From NCBI GenBank assembly GCA_024743195.1, contig JANSXE010000006.1, forward strand, positions 124,001 to 188,000: a stretch of 64,000 nucleotides of DNA, given 5' to 3'. Under the pieces are notes generated by a model. That model had not been told where the DNA came from and searched no databases. It saw only the letters and a program-made list of their open reading frames with translations. The position numbers were made by a program, and so were the translations under genes. Source of the DNA: Alphaproteobacteria bacterium (GTDB lineage Bacteria > Pseudomonadota > Alphaproteobacteria > UBA8366 > Aestuariispiraceae). This document shows positions 1 to 8,984 of this stretch, piece after piece. Position 1 is the stretch's first letter; each line of letters begins with the position of its first letter.

Positions 1-41
1 CGCACCACCGCTCCGATGCAGACGATGCGCCGTGCGCCCAT
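1..41 (-). CDS. N-terminal fragment of an unidentified protein, cut by the left edge
   Basis: On the minus strand an ATG at 41 opens a frame that begins M-G-A-R-R-I-V-C-I-G-A-V-V and runs off the window. The basic start followed by a hydrophobic beta-strand ending in Gly-Ala resembles the first strand of a Rossmann-like or PfkB-type fold, but thirteen residues cannot decide a family. No clear ribosome binding site lies in front of it, and the same frame stays open further upstream, so the start is uncertain. It lies on the same strand as the glycan genes to its right and could be the next gene of that block. Confidence 0.2.
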   Translation of the reverse strand, partial: MGARRIVCIGAVV

Positions 42-152
42 CGTCTGGACGCCCGGACAAATCGCCGTGGCGGCGCGGGCAAGCGCGCCGTTCGCGTCGG
101 CATAGCTAGCACCGATTCGCGAGCTTCCGCAGCCCATGCAAGCGGCGCCGGC

Positions 153-890
153 TCATAGGCTTTCCGTGAACGCCTGGAACTGGCGCACGCATCGGTCCTT
201 CAGCACCGCCGGCATGAAGGAGTAGTAGCGCCCGACATAGAGCTGCGGCTGGCTGATGAACTGGCCGTAATCGCGCAGCATCTCCAGCGACCTGACCGTC
301 AGGTCGAGGCAGACCTCCGTGTTGGCCTTGCGAAGCTGGTGCAGCGCCATGCCCCGGTGGATCGGGATCGGGGCCTTCATCACCACCCCGCCGCGGTCTA
401 GCTCCGGGCGCACCCGGTGCAGCGCCGTGATCAGCCCTCGGAAGTCCTTGTGGTAGACGGCCCAGAGATGGGTGTCGAGGCCGCGATACTTCTCCGGATC
501 GGCGCCGTGCAGATTGACGATGCGCTCCGGCGCGACGTCGAGAACCGCATCCTCCAGCCGCCCGGTCCCGAACACGATCAGCGCGTCGGGCGCGGCCGCC
601 TTCATGCGCGCCACCGCCTCCGGCTCGTTCAGGTCCCGATAGGTCTCGACCTCGGCTGCGTCCGAAAGACGGGGCGTGCGGCCGGCGAACCACTCCGCGC
701 ACTCATAGGCGTCGCGCGCCTCCTCGAACGGATGGCGGGTCTCGAACTCGGCGGAGGGCGCGCGCCGCTCCTCGAAAACCCGCACGATCTCGACGTGCTC
801 GCCCAGCTTTTGGACGAAGCGCACGTGATGCGGCGTCTCGGTCGTCAGAACGGCGACCCGCAAAGGGCGATCGAAAGGCTCAACGCTCAC
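153..890 (-). CDS. Formyltransferase-family protein of the flagellin glycan block
   Basis: This 245-residue protein belongs to the formyltransferase fold shared by methionyl-tRNA formyltransferase and PurN, which move a formyl group from 10-formyl-tetrahydrofolate to an amine. The catalytic triad is visible: Asn126 and His128 in V-N-L-H-G, and Asp165 in L-D-R-G-G-V-V. I chose the GTG at 890 because it overlaps the stop of the upstream amidotransferase gene by four bases (GTGA). The open frame extends further 5' but only inside that gene. The neighbours are sugar-amidotransferase and nonulosonate-synthase genes, so the likely substrate is an amino group on a nonulosonic acid or its precursor. 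The fold assignment is firm; the substrate is inference. Confidence 0.85.
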   Translation of the reverse strand: MSVEPFDRPLRVAVLTTETPHHVRFVQKLGEHVEIVRVFEERRAPSAEFETRHPFEEARDAYECAEWFAGRTPRLSDAAEVETYRDLNEPEAVARMKAAAPDALIVFGTGRLEDAVLDVAPERIVNLHGADPEKYRGLDTHLWAVYHKDFRGLITALHRVRPELDRGGVVMKAPIPIHRGMALHQLRKANTEVCLDLTVRSLEMLRDYGQFISQPQLYVGRYYSFMPAVLKDRCVRQFQAFTESL

Positions 891-2002
891 CACGACCAGT
901 CCTCGATCAGGAAGCCGGGGATCTTCCAGATCCCCCCCTCCTTCACCCAGATATCGGGATTGCGGAAACGCTCCGCCGTCTCCCAGAACCAGCTTTCCGA
1001 ACGGCCCGCGAAGGCGCAGAAGCGGCGGATGTCCTCGCCGGGGACCTGCATGCCGACGTCGCGCAACCGCTCGACCGCCTCCTCGCGGCTCATATCTCCG
1101 CGCCTGATCTGGACCGATAGATTGTCGAAGGCGCGCGTGATCCCGAACTTGTACCACTTCAGGAAATGATGCAGCGAAATGAAGTGGCAGTCGATGTCCG
1201 CGAAGGCCCAGGAGCCGGTCTTGAGGTCGCCGGCGTCATGGGCGAAGCCGCGCGAGGCCGCGATGCGCGTGTTCTCGAAACTGTCCCAGGGAAAGAAGGC
1301 GCCCAGGAAGACGGAGCGCACCGCGAAGTCCGGCTGCGTCGGGAAGCGGTAGGGAACGAGGTCCGCCTCCGTCAGCCCCTGCTTGCCGACCCAGTAGTCG
1401 GCGTCGGTCGATTGCAGGCAGCCGTGCTTGGCGAGCCAGGCGGCGTCGAGCTCCTCGGCGAGGCGCTCGACCTCGTTCCCGCCGTATTCAAGCTGCGGAT
1501 TTTCGCCCCATACGATCAAGGGCACGCGCAGCCGCACCGCCAGGGTGATCGGAATGGCGAAGAGCGCCATATGCATCGGCAGCCCGGTTGCGCCCTTCTC
1601 CTCATAGGCGGCGATCATGAACTTGCGCTCGACCTCCGGGTCGATCGTGTAGTCGATGTGGTCGACGCCCAGCTTGCGGATCATCTGGTCGAGATTGCGT
1701 TGGCCGATTTCGGTGCGCGCGGGCGTGCGCCAGGTGACGCCAAGCGGCCTCAGGCCGTGCTCCTGCGCCTTGATGATCTGATACCAACTGTCCTTGCCGC
1801 CGGAGACGGGCACGATGCAGTCGTAGCCGGTCGAGCGCGCCTTGGCCTCCGCGACCACCTGCTCGAAGGCGCGGGCCCGCGCCGGCCAATCGATGCGCGC
1901 GCGCTTGTCGCGGTCGCCGTGACAGGCGGTGCAGACGCCGTCTTCGTCGATCTCAATCCCCGGCCGCGTGTCGGGCAGGATGCAGCGGGTGCAGTACTTC
2001 AT
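887..2002 (-). CDS. N-acetyl sugar amidotransferase (WbuX/PseA/LegA type)
   Basis: This is a 371-residue cytosolic enzyme of the family that converts an N-acetyl group on a sugar or nonulosonic acid into an acetamidino group using ammonia and ATP. Two CxxC pairs near the start (Cys4/Cys7 and Cys24/Cys27) form a probable zinc knuckle. The PP-loop S-G-G-K-D-S (residues 67-72) marks an ATP pyrophosphatase that adenylates its substrate. PseA of Campylobacter makes the acetamidino form of pseudaminic acid and is in this group. It probably takes ammonia from a partner glutaminase; the asparagine-synthase-like gene 26 bp upstream is a candidate. It is translationally coupled to the formyltransferase downstream by a GTGA overlap. 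The family is secure; which sugar it modifies is not visible. Confidence 0.9.
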   Translation of the reverse strand: MKYCTRCILPDTRPGIEIDEDGVCTACHGDRDKRARIDWPARARAFEQVVAEAKARSTGYDCIVPVSGGKDSWYQIIKAQEHGLRPLGVTWRTPARTEIGQRNLDQMIRKLGVDHIDYTIDPEVERKFMIAAYEEKGATGLPMHMALFAIPITLAVRLRVPLIVWGENPQLEYGGNEVERLAEELDAAWLAKHGCLQSTDADYWVGKQGLTEADLVPYRFPTQPDFAVRSVFLGAFFPWDSFENTRIAASRGFAHDAGDLKTGSWAFADIDCHFISLHHFLKWYKFGITRAFDNLSVQIRRGDMSREEAVERLRDVGMQVPGEDIRRFCAFAGRSESWFWETAERFRNPDIWVKEGGIWKIPGFLIEDWSW

Positions 2003-2028
2003 CGGCGCGTCTCGCCTCCCCCGCGACC

Positions 2029-3867
2029 TTATGGCGTCCAGGCCGCATGCCGGTCGAGGAACAGTTTGGCCGCGACCAGCGAGAAAAGAAACTTGCTCTC
2101 GCTGTTCAGCGTGATCTCGCTTCCCAACAGCGCCTCGAAGGCGCCGCGGTCGACGATGTCGAACAGCGGACCCGGCTCCATCAACCGGGCGCGCACCGCC
2201 TCGTCGGAGAAATCCACGAAGCTGGTTACCGGCGCGTTAATGCCCTGCTTGCGGGGATTGTCGAGGATCGCGTCATCCACCAGACCGCGACCCGCCTCCC
2301 GTAGAAGATGTTTCGGCAAACCGTTTCGGATCAGATGCCGGTCCGGGACGGTGAACAGGAACTCCGCCAGATCCCGGTCGAGATAGGGCGCGCGATTCTC
2401 GACCGACCAGCGCATGGCCGCCAGATCGTCGTCGTGCAGCATGACCGGCACGGTTTCGTGGAACAGCTCGTTGAGGAGGCGCGAACGGATCGGCGAGGCG
2501 GCGTAGGCGACCTCCCGATGCGGCTCGTCGAAGGGCCGGGTCAGGTAGGACGCGAAACGCTCCCGCCCCAGATAGATATGATCGCGCGCGGACGGGTGTT
2601 CGATGAAGGCCAGCGGGTTCTGCAGATGCGGGTTGCGCACGAACCGTCCGTAGGTGGCGCGCCAGCCGGCGACCAGATCGTCGAACTCCGGCGCCTCGCG
2701 CATCGCGGCGAGCCAGAAGAGGTAATGGTCGTAATAGCCCGTGAAAAGTTCGTCCGCCCCGGTCCCGCCCAGCGCCACCTTGAAGCCCGCGTCATGGATC
2801 GCCTCGCTGACCAGCCAGTGCAGGTAGTAGCTGATGGTCAGGGGCGGTCCGTCGAAATAGCCGACCAGGTCGTCGAGCCGCTCAAGGAAGCGCTCCCGCG
2901 GGATCGGAATCTGTACGTTCGGCAGGTTCAGGCGGGCGAGCGTCGATCGGATCGCCGCCGTCTCGTCGTAGCGCGGATCGTCCTCGACGATCGAAAAGCA
3001 GGTGATCGGACGGCGATGCACGGCGCTGGCGACGCCGGCGATCACGTTGGAGTCGATCCCCCCGGACAGGCGCACGGCGACCGGCACGTCGGCGCGCAGC
3101 CTGAGCGCGATCGCCTGATGCACCCGTTCGCGCGCGCCGCCGAGCGCGGCCTCCGCCGTCATCGTCTCGTCCGGTCGGTAGGTCAGGCGCCAATAGGTCT
3201 CCGGCCTCGGGTCCGCCGGCCGGTCGAGCCGCGCGAGCGCCGCCGCGGGGAAGTCGTGGACGTCGGAATAGAAGGTCCGCCGCTCGGTCAGCAGCGCCTT
3301 GTAGCCGTTCACCAGATAGCGCCGAAGCTGAGCGTCGTCGACCGTCGGCCGAATCCCGGTCAAGGCCGCCAGCACCTTGATCTCGGAGGCGAAAACCAGC
3401 GCCCCGTCGGGGCCCCGCGTCCAGTAGAGCGGCTTCTCCCCGAAGCGGTCGCGGGCGAGCAGCAGGCTCTCGTCCGCCCCGTCCCACAGCGCCAGCGCGA
3501 ACATTCCTTCAAAGCGGTCGAAGGCGCGGCGCCCCCAGGCGCGGCAGGCCTCCAGCACCACCTCCGTATCGCCGCTGGTGCGAAAGACGGCGCCCTCCGC
3601 CTCCAGGTCCGCGCGCAGTTCGGGGTGATTGTAGATTTCGCCGTTGAAGACGAGCGCGAGCCCGTCCTTCACGAAGGGCTGGTCCGAGCGCGCATCGAGA
3701 TCGACGATCGACAGCCGCGTGTGCAGCAGCGTCAGCGCGCCGCCGCGGGCCTCCACGCGATGGACGCCCTCACCGTCCGGGCCGCGGTTGGCCATCAGAT
3801 CGAGCGCGCGGCGCTCCCGACCGGGATCGAGAGTCGTCGCCCCGAGGCGCCCGGCTATGCCGCACAT
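2029..3867 (-). CDS. asnB: Asparagine synthase (glutamine-hydrolysing) family amidotransferase
   Basis: The 612-residue protein starts M-C-G-I-A-G, so Cys2 becomes the N-terminal nucleophile of a class II glutaminase. This fixes the start at 3867, although the frame is open 39 codons further upstream. The N-terminal glutaminase spans about residues 2-210. The synthetase half carries the ATP-binding S-G-G-I-D-S at 268-273. AsnB proper makes asparagine from aspartate and glutamine. Paralogues in surface-glycan loci amidate sugar carboxylates or supply ammonia to a sugar amidotransferase. Its position between the nonulosonate synthase and the sugar amidotransferase on the same strand favours a glycan role, but a housekeeping role cannot be excluded. 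Confidence 0.85.
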   Translation of the reverse strand: MCGIAGRLGATTLDPGRERRALDLMANRGPDGEGVHRVEARGGALTLLHTRLSIVDLDARSDQPFVKDGLALVFNGEIYNHPELRADLEAEGAVFRTSGDTEVVLEACRAWGRRAFDRFEGMFALALWDGADESLLLARDRFGEKPLYWTRGPDGALVFASEIKVLAALTGIRPTVDDAQLRRYLVNGYKALLTERRTFYSDVHDFPAAALARLDRPADPRPETYWRLTYRPDETMTAEAALGGARERVHQAIALRLRADVPVAVRLSGGIDSNVIAGVASAVHRRPITCFSIVEDDPRYDETAAIRSTLARLNLPNVQIPIPRERFLERLDDLVGYFDGPPLTISYYLHWLVSEAIHDAGFKVALGGTGADELFTGYYDHYLFWLAAMREAPEFDDLVAGWRATYGRFVRNPHLQNPLAFIEHPSARDHIYLGRERFASYLTRPFDEPHREVAYAASPIRSRLLNELFHETVPVMLHDDDLAAMRWSVENRAPYLDRDLAEFLFTVPDRHLIRNGLPKHLLREAGRGLVDDAILDNPRKQGINAPVTSFVDFSDEAVRARLMEPGPLFDIVDRGAFEALLGSEITLNSESKFLFSLVAAKLFLDRHAAWTP

Positions 3868-3883
3868 GACGGCGCGCGCGCGG

Positions 3884-4900
3884 TCAACCGTCGAGCTGCG
3901 CGCGGCGCAGCACGGCGCCGCGCGCCAACGGGTCTTTGAGGCGCCGGCCGATCGCCTGATCGACCTCCAGCGCCGGGACCTCACTCGCCGGCCGCGCGAA
4001 CATCAAATCGTCGCGCGCCAAGACACGCCCGGCCGGCAGGTCGCGCGCGGCGACGACGCCCTTGCGGATCGCGTCGATTGCGGGCTCCTCGCATGGCTGG
4101 GGCGTCTTGTCGAAGCGCCCGCGCGCGGCGGCGACGGCGGGGACGGCGCGCGCCAGATAGGCCAAGTCGGCCGGATCGGCGGAGAGGCTGTGGTCCCGGA
4201 ACGCCCGCCCCTCCTTGCAATCCGTGAAATGCACTTCCACCACCCGCGCGCCCAGCGCCACGGCGGCCAGCACCGCCTCAGGCCCGATTACGTGGTTGGA
4301 GTAGCCGACGGGGATCGGATCGAAGCGCTCCGCCAGATAGGGGATCGACAGCAGGTTCGCCTCCGCCATCGGCGTCGGGTAGGCGGAGACGCAGTGCAGG
4401 ATCGCCAACCGCGCCGGCGCCGCCTCGGCCCCGACGATCTCGCGCACCCAGCCGACGGCGCGGTCGATCTCCTCCACCCGGCCCCCGCCGGTTGAGAGCA
4501 GCACCGGCAAACCGCTTTCGGCGGCCGCGCGAATGGTCGTCGGGAAGGTCAGGTCGCCCGACATGATCTTGATCGCCGCGCCCAGTTCCGCCAGCAGCGG
4601 GACCCAATCCTCGGTGACGGGTGTGGAAAGAAAGGCGACGCCCGCCGTGTCGGCCTCCGCCTTGAGGCGGCGGTGCGCGGCCTCGTCCAAGGCGAAGCGG
4701 GTGACGCGCGCTAGGCGCTCCGGATCCTCGCTGGAGACGAAGCGCTCGGGCGTGTAGCTCTGGAACTTGACGGCGTCCGCCCCGGCCTCTGCGGCGAGGT
4801 GCAGAAGCTCGACGGCCTTGTCCGGGTCGCCCTCGTGATTGACGCCGATCTCCGCGATCAGCGCGATTTCGCAGGTCAGATCCTTGCCGAAGAGATGCAT
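3884..4900 (-). CDS. NeuB-family nonulosonic acid synthase (sialic/legionaminic/pseudaminic type)
   Basis: This 338-residue enzyme condenses phosphoenolpyruvate with a six-carbon amino sugar to make a nine-carbon nonulosonic acid. The TIM-barrel NeuB domain covers about residues 10-265, with the family landmarks I-A-E-I-G-V-N-H-E-G, K-F-Q-S-Y-T, S-A-Y-P-T-P and G-Y-S-N-H. A C-terminal SAF (antifreeze-like) domain follows from about 280 and normally lids the active site. It lies 16 bp upstream of the asparagine-synthase-like gene and 9 bp downstream of the DUF115 gene, so the group is probably one operon. Sequence alone does not separate NeuB, LegI and PseI. The amidino- and formyl-transfer genes nearby favour a di-amino acid such as legionaminic or pseudaminic acid. 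Confidence 0.9.
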   Translation of the reverse strand: MHLFGKDLTCEIALIAEIGVNHEGDPDKAVELLHLAAEAGADAVKFQSYTPERFVSSEDPERLARVTRFALDEAAHRRLKAEADTAGVAFLSTPVTEDWVPLLAELGAAIKIMSGDLTFPTTIRAAAESGLPVLLSTGGGRVEEIDRAVGWVREIVGAEAAPARLAILHCVSAYPTPMAEANLLSIPYLAERFDPIPVGYSNHVIGPEAVLAAVALGARVVEVHFTDCKEGRAFRDHSLSADPADLAYLARAVPAVAAARGRFDKTPQPCEEPAIDAIRKGVVAARDLPAGRVLARDDLMFARPASEVPALEVDQAIGRRLKDPLARGAVLRRAQLDG

Positions 4901-4909
4901 GCGCGTCGC

Positions 4910-6886
4910 TCAACCCTTCCCGAAATCGCTCATGAGGTCCTCGACCAGCGCATCGAACTGGCCGAGCAGAGCTTCCATTTCCTCCGCGCAAATGGCGCAG
5001 CCAGCGTCCATAAAGTCGGCGCGGGCGGCCTCCGGAATGCGTCGCGCCGTGACGTAGAGGAACTGGAAGAACATCAGCGCCGTGCCGTTCAGATAGGAGT
5101 GCACGGTCTGACGGGTCGGATCGCCGCTCATCCCGTCGAGCAGCGCCTTGACCCGGTCGAACAGCGCGTAGAGATCGCGCTCCTCCCGGAACGCGGCGGC
5201 GAGATCGTCGATCGCGTCCGCCATCGCCGCGCGCAGACGCTTGAGGTCGTCGCCCGTCAGGCCCGGATACTCCGGCTCGCTCTCGAGCGTGCCCTCGACG
5301 ATGGACAGATCGCGTTGCTTGCCGTCCGGCGTCGCGTCGATCGTCACCGTGCGCGGCAGCCTCGGCACGGCGCCGTGAATCCGAGCCCCGTCGCTCAGAT
5401 TGTAGACCTTCACCGACGGGTAGGCCTTCAGCAGATTGGACAGGTACATCGCCGCGTAGAGGAAGCTCGTGTTGGCGAAAACGGTCCCGCCCAGGCTGCC
5501 GCGCCGCGCGATGGTGTATTTGGAGGCCGCCGCGTGCTCCGGATGGGTCTCCAGGAAGCGCTCGTCGGCGAAGTAGACCGACTTGACCGAATGGTGGCGG
5601 CCCTGATCCCGGCTGCCCAGGTCCACCCCCACCAGATACAGCGTGCGCACGCCGAGCGAGAGCATGGCGCGCACGGCCGCATTTGCGACCGTCGGCGCGG
5701 CCAACATCAGTGGTTCGCGGCCGACGCCGAAGAACTGCGTCGCCGACACGGAGTCCCGGAAATAGAGGATCCGCTCGTCGAACAGCTTGGGAAGCCCCGG
5801 ATCGACGGTGTTGCAGGACACAAGGGTGATCCCGCTCAGATCATGCGTCTCGGCGAGTCCGGAGACGATCTCCAACGGGCCCGGCGTGTTCTCCGTGTCG
5901 ATGTGGAAGTCCGGCTTGATCCCATAGCCCAGAAGCGCGCTCAGGCCGGTGCCGCAGGTCGCCACGATGGCCTTGTCCGCGTGCGCGCGCACGAAGTCGA
6001 TGGCGCTGTCGGTGGACGGGCCGGAGGCGACGATGATCGCGGCGCTCGAGAGCCTGAGCCGCCTCCGGTCCTCGAGCAGGCGGTGCGAGACGCCGCGCAG
6101 GTTTCGGAACCCGTTGCGCAGCATCACGATCTCGTCCTCGAAGAAACCGGGATTCGCGGCGATCACGGGCACCCGGCTGACGACCTCGTCCATCACGCCG
6201 CGCATGAAGCTCGACTGATAGTGCATCAGCAGATAGCTGCCGTCGATCAGCCCGAAATGATGCCGCCGCACATAGACATAGAGATCGTTGGCGGCGAGGA
6301 ACTGGTCCTCGGCGACGATCAGACGCACCTCGCCGCCGCGCTCCGCCAGGATGTCGCGCCAGCGCGCCCAATCGACGGTGCGCAGCGCATGCAGGATGAA
6401 CTCGTGATGCTGCTCGATCAGCACCAGGTTGCGCACCGGCAGGGCTTCGAGCAGCGGTTCGACATGCAGCCCCAGCCCGACGCCCAGCAGGATCAGATAG
6501 CCGCCGCCGGGGTCGACCTTCGGTTTGCGCTCGACGCCGCGCTCGGCCAGATGGGCGAGCCCGCGCCGGGCGACCCGGTGATTGGCGAGCGAGCCCTCCT
6601 CCTCCTCCGTGTACCAGGGAAGTTCGATGCGCCGCGGCTTGGCGATGAAGCTGTCGGTCTGCTCCGCGCAGTAGGCTTGCGCGCCGCCCGCATAGAAGCG
6701 GGTGTGGCCGAGATCGATGTTGAGCGTGCCCTCCTCGCGCGACCCGATCAGCCGACTGACCGGCGACTCCATCGCCCGCAGCGCGTCGGCCACGGCCGGA
6801 TCCAGCTCCTCCAGAACGGCCATGTTGCGCTCGAACAGCGCATCGGCCGCCTCCGTGTCGAACGACGCCGTTTCGTCCACGCTCAT
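4910..6886 (-). CDS. DUF115 / Maf-type motility accessory factor, candidate flagellin glycosyltransferase
   Basis: The 658-residue protein has the DUF115 (6-hydroxymethylpterin pyrophosphokinase MptE-like) core found in Maf proteins, which transfer nonulosonic acids to flagellin in Campylobacter, Aeromonas and Shewanella. Visible landmarks are a Rossmann-like I-L-L-G-V-G-L-G-L-H near 132-141, the core I-V-A-S-G-P-S at about 285-291, and L-V-G-V-D-L-G further on. There is no signal peptide or membrane segment, consistent with action in the cytoplasm before flagellin export. Its ATG overlaps the stop of the TPR-glycosyltransferase gene by four bases (ATGA), so the two are translationally coupled. 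The family call is strong; transfer to this flagellin is inferred from context. Confidence 0.85.
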   Translation of the reverse strand: MSVDETASFDTEAADALFERNMAVLEELDPAVADALRAMESPVSRLIGSREEGTLNIDLGHTRFYAGGAQAYCAEQTDSFIAKPRRIELPWYTEEEEGSLANHRVARRGLAHLAERGVERKPKVDPGGGYLILLGVGLGLHVEPLLEALPVRNLVLIEQHHEFILHALRTVDWARWRDILAERGGEVRLIVAEDQFLAANDLYVYVRRHHFGLIDGSYLLMHYQSSFMRGVMDEVVSRVPVIAANPGFFEDEIVMLRNGFRNLRGVSHRLLEDRRRLRLSSAAIIVASGPSTDSAIDFVRAHADKAIVATCGTGLSALLGYGIKPDFHIDTENTPGPLEIVSGLAETHDLSGITLVSCNTVDPGLPKLFDERILYFRDSVSATQFFGVGREPLMLAAPTVANAAVRAMLSLGVRTLYLVGVDLGSRDQGRHHSVKSVYFADERFLETHPEHAAASKYTIARRGSLGGTVFANTSFLYAAMYLSNLLKAYPSVKVYNLSDGARIHGAVPRLPRTVTIDATPDGKQRDLSIVEGTLESEPEYPGLTGDDLKRLRAAMADAIDDLAAAFREERDLYALFDRVKALLDGMSGDPTRQTVHSYLNGTALMFFQFLYVTARRIPEAARADFMDAGCAICAEEMEALLGQFDALVEDLMSDFGKG

Positions 6887-8829
6887 GACGGGCTCGCCCC
6901 CGCTTGTCCGAACCGCCTGTAGAGACCGGCGAAAACATTACCGACGGCCGCGCCCCAATCTTCGATCGACCGGCGCCCGGACGCCGCCTCCAGACGCGGG
7001 CCGAAGGCGGCGCGCGCCGCCTCCCCCGCAGCGCCCGGCGCCGCGGCCGCCGCGGCTTCGGCGACAGCCGCCGCCGGCTCGTCGAACACATGGTCCGTGA
7101 GGCCGACCCCGCCCAACAGGCTGGCCGCCGCCCGCGCCTCGGGCCGGGCCTCGCAGACCGCAAAAACCGGGACGCGCCGCGTCAGGGCCGCGGCGAGCGC
7201 CTTGGTCCAGCAGGGTTCGAGCTCGACCAGGGCGCCGCCGCGCGCCAGTCCGTCAGGGGCGGCGGCGAGGCCCGGCTCGATCACGGCGTAGCGGCCTTCG
7301 ACCGGGGTGCCGGCGAACAATCGCGCCAATTCCTGAACCGCGGCGATCCCGCCCAAACGGTCGGCCGAAAAGCAGAGTTTGAGGTCCGGATGCGCCCGGC
7401 ACGCCTCCGCCAGGGCCGCGACGACCGCCTGGTCGAGACCGGCCAGCGTTACGGAAACCGACAGCACGGGACGGTCGAAGGGGTCGGCCAAATCGGCCGG
7501 CGGCTCGATCAGCGGCAGGCGGAAGAGGCCGCCTTCGACCCGCAGAACCGGCGCCGCGTCGGTCTCGGACTCCGCGGCGCCGTCAGCCTCCGGCGGATGC
7601 AGCCACGCGTCGCCGATCACGGCGTCGAAGCCCGCCGCCGCGGCGCTCTCGGCGCTGGCCGCCAAGCGAACCTGCACCGGGGCCGGGCGACGCAGGAAGA
7701 GTTGGGGCCGGGCGGCGGGCCCGTGCGCGTCGAGGTCGATGAGAATGTGGACGCCGTCGTTCCGGATGATGGTGTTGAGGGTCAGATCGTCGATCTCCCA
7801 CGCGTCGACCCAGGAAGAGACGGCCCCCTGGATGCGGCGTGCGATCGGGTCGTCGACGGGGTTCGTGGCGTAGACGTAGACCAGCATTCTGGGGAAGCCG
7901 TAGGCGGTCAGGAGCGGCCACAGGAAATCGAACCCGCCATGGTCGGTGAAGCGCCCCGTCACGAAGCCGATCTTCAAGGCGCCCGTATCGACCGCGGCGG
8001 ACGGTTGATCCGCGTCGGCGGCCGGCGGGAAGAGTTCGGCATAGCTGCGCTCCCATCCGGCCAAGGCGTCCGCCGGCGCGCCGAGCGCGGTCGCCGTTGT
8101 CCGGATCATCCGCGACAAGGCCGCGGCGTCGAGGCGCCCGCTCTCGATGATCTCCTCATGGATGGCCGCCGCCTCTTCCCGCCGGCCGGCGCGGGCCAGG
8201 GCCTCGGCGACGCGGGCGCGGTCCCCCGGGTCGGCGCCGCCGACGGCGTCCAGGCTCTTGAGCGCGCTCAGCGCGTCGAGCGGTCGGCCCGCCTCCAACA
8301 GCCGGTCGATATAGAAGCGCCAGGGTTCGGGATCGTTCTCCAGGCTCTCGGCCGCGCGGCGATACATCTCGAGCGCCTGGTCGAGATTGCCGAGGCCGGC
8401 CAACAGATCCGCATGCTCCCGGTAGCGCGGTTCGCGAATGCCCGCGAAGCTCTGCTCGAAGGTGCCGAACCACGCGGGCAAAAGGCCCCGCACGAGAGGG
8501 TGCGGCGTGAGCGCCACCGCGAGCTTGCCGTAGAACAGGCTGTCGGTCAGGCGGCCAAGCCGCGCATGCGCGATCGCGAGTGCGTCCGCATGCTCCCGAC
8601 AGGCGGGATCGAGCTCATGGGCGTGTCTGAAGAGGTCGAGCATCCGGCGCGGCTCGTCCAACCGCGCCGCAACCAGACCCAGGAGGTGGACGGCCGCGGA
8701 CGTCAGCCCGGGAACCGGCAGCGCTTGCTCCGCCTCGCCGACGGCAGAGTCGACGTCGCCCGTTTCCAAGGCCGCCAACGCACGCTCCAGTGCGGCTCCG
8801 GCGGCTTCCGCCTGTTCGTCCATGGGCAC
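6883..8829 (-). CDS. TPR plus OGT/SPINDLY-like (GT41-type) protein, FlmG-like flagellin glycosyltransferase candidate
   Basis: The 648-residue protein starts with helical repeats of TPR character (about residues 10-260, for example A-L-E-M-Y-R-R-A-A). A GT-B style region follows that resembles O-GlcNAc transferase and SPINDLY: K-I-G-F-V-T-G-R-F at about 286-294, H-I-L-I-D-L-D-A-H-G at 361-370, and R-P-A-P-V-Q-V at 381-387. Caulobacter FlmG has the same plan and moves pseudaminic acid to flagellin. The gene lies directly downstream of flagellin on the same strand and overlaps the DUF115 gene by four bases. A second in-frame ATG lies two codons in, so the start could be 8823. Family resemblance is clear but divergent; the donor sugar is not visible. 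Confidence 0.75.
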   Translation of the reverse strand: MPMDEQAEAAGAALERALAALETGDVDSAVGEAEQALPVPGLTSAAVHLLGLVAARLDEPRRMLDLFRHAHELDPACREHADALAIAHARLGRLTDSLFYGKLAVALTPHPLVRGLLPAWFGTFEQSFAGIREPRYREHADLLAGLGNLDQALEMYRRAAESLENDPEPWRFYIDRLLEAGRPLDALSALKSLDAVGGADPGDRARVAEALARAGRREEAAAIHEEIIESGRLDAAALSRMIRTTATALGAPADALAGWERSYAELFPPAADADQPSAAVDTGALKIGFVTGRFTDHGGFDFLWPLLTAYGFPRMLVYVYATNPVDDPIARRIQGAVSSWVDAWEIDDLTLNTIIRNDGVHILIDLDAHGPAARPQLFLRRPAPVQVRLAASAESAAAAGFDAVIGDAWLHPPEADGAAESETDAAPVLRVEGGLFRLPLIEPPADLADPFDRPVLSVSVTLAGLDQAVVAALAEACRAHPDLKLCFSADRLGGIAAVQELARLFAGTPVEGRYAVIEPGLAAAPDGLARGGALVELEPCWTKALAAALTRRVPVFAVCEARPEARAAASLLGGVGLTDHVFDEPAAAVAEAAAAAAPGAAGEAARAAFGPRLEAASGRRSIEDWGAAVGNVFAGLYRRFGQAGASPS

Positions 8830-8924
8830 GCCCCGATGACTCCCCGTGGTCAGTCTCTAACACAGAGGGGATTCGCCAAAAACGCAAACCCGACCTGGCC
8901 GCGTGCGGCCCCCGCAAATGAAAC

Positions 8925-8950
8925 GAGGCCCTGGCTTGCGCCAGGGCCTC
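8925..8950 (-). terminator. Hairpin terminator after flagellin
   Basis: A perfect 11-bp stem (8925-8935 paired with 8940-8950) with a TTGC loop lies 34 bp past the flagellin stop. Read on the minus strand it is followed by a short T-rich stretch (CGTTTCATTTG). It would end most flagellin transcripts and let only a fraction read on into the glycosyltransferase genes, as expected for a very highly expressed structural gene. Confidence 0.7.
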
Positions 8951-8984
8951 GTCCCGCGAAACGATCGCGTAACCGACGGATCGA

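Noticed and set aside
153-1157. A longer formyltransferase starting at 1157
   Set aside because: The extra N-terminal residues lie entirely inside the amidotransferase gene and do not form a formyltransferase strand; the GTG overlap at 890 fits better.
8853-8864. A shared promoter element GTCTCTAACACA with the acpP upstream region (50891-50902)
   Set aside because: Many 12-mers recur by chance in 64 kb, and the distances to the start codons differ (about 25 and 210 bp). No -35 partner is shared.
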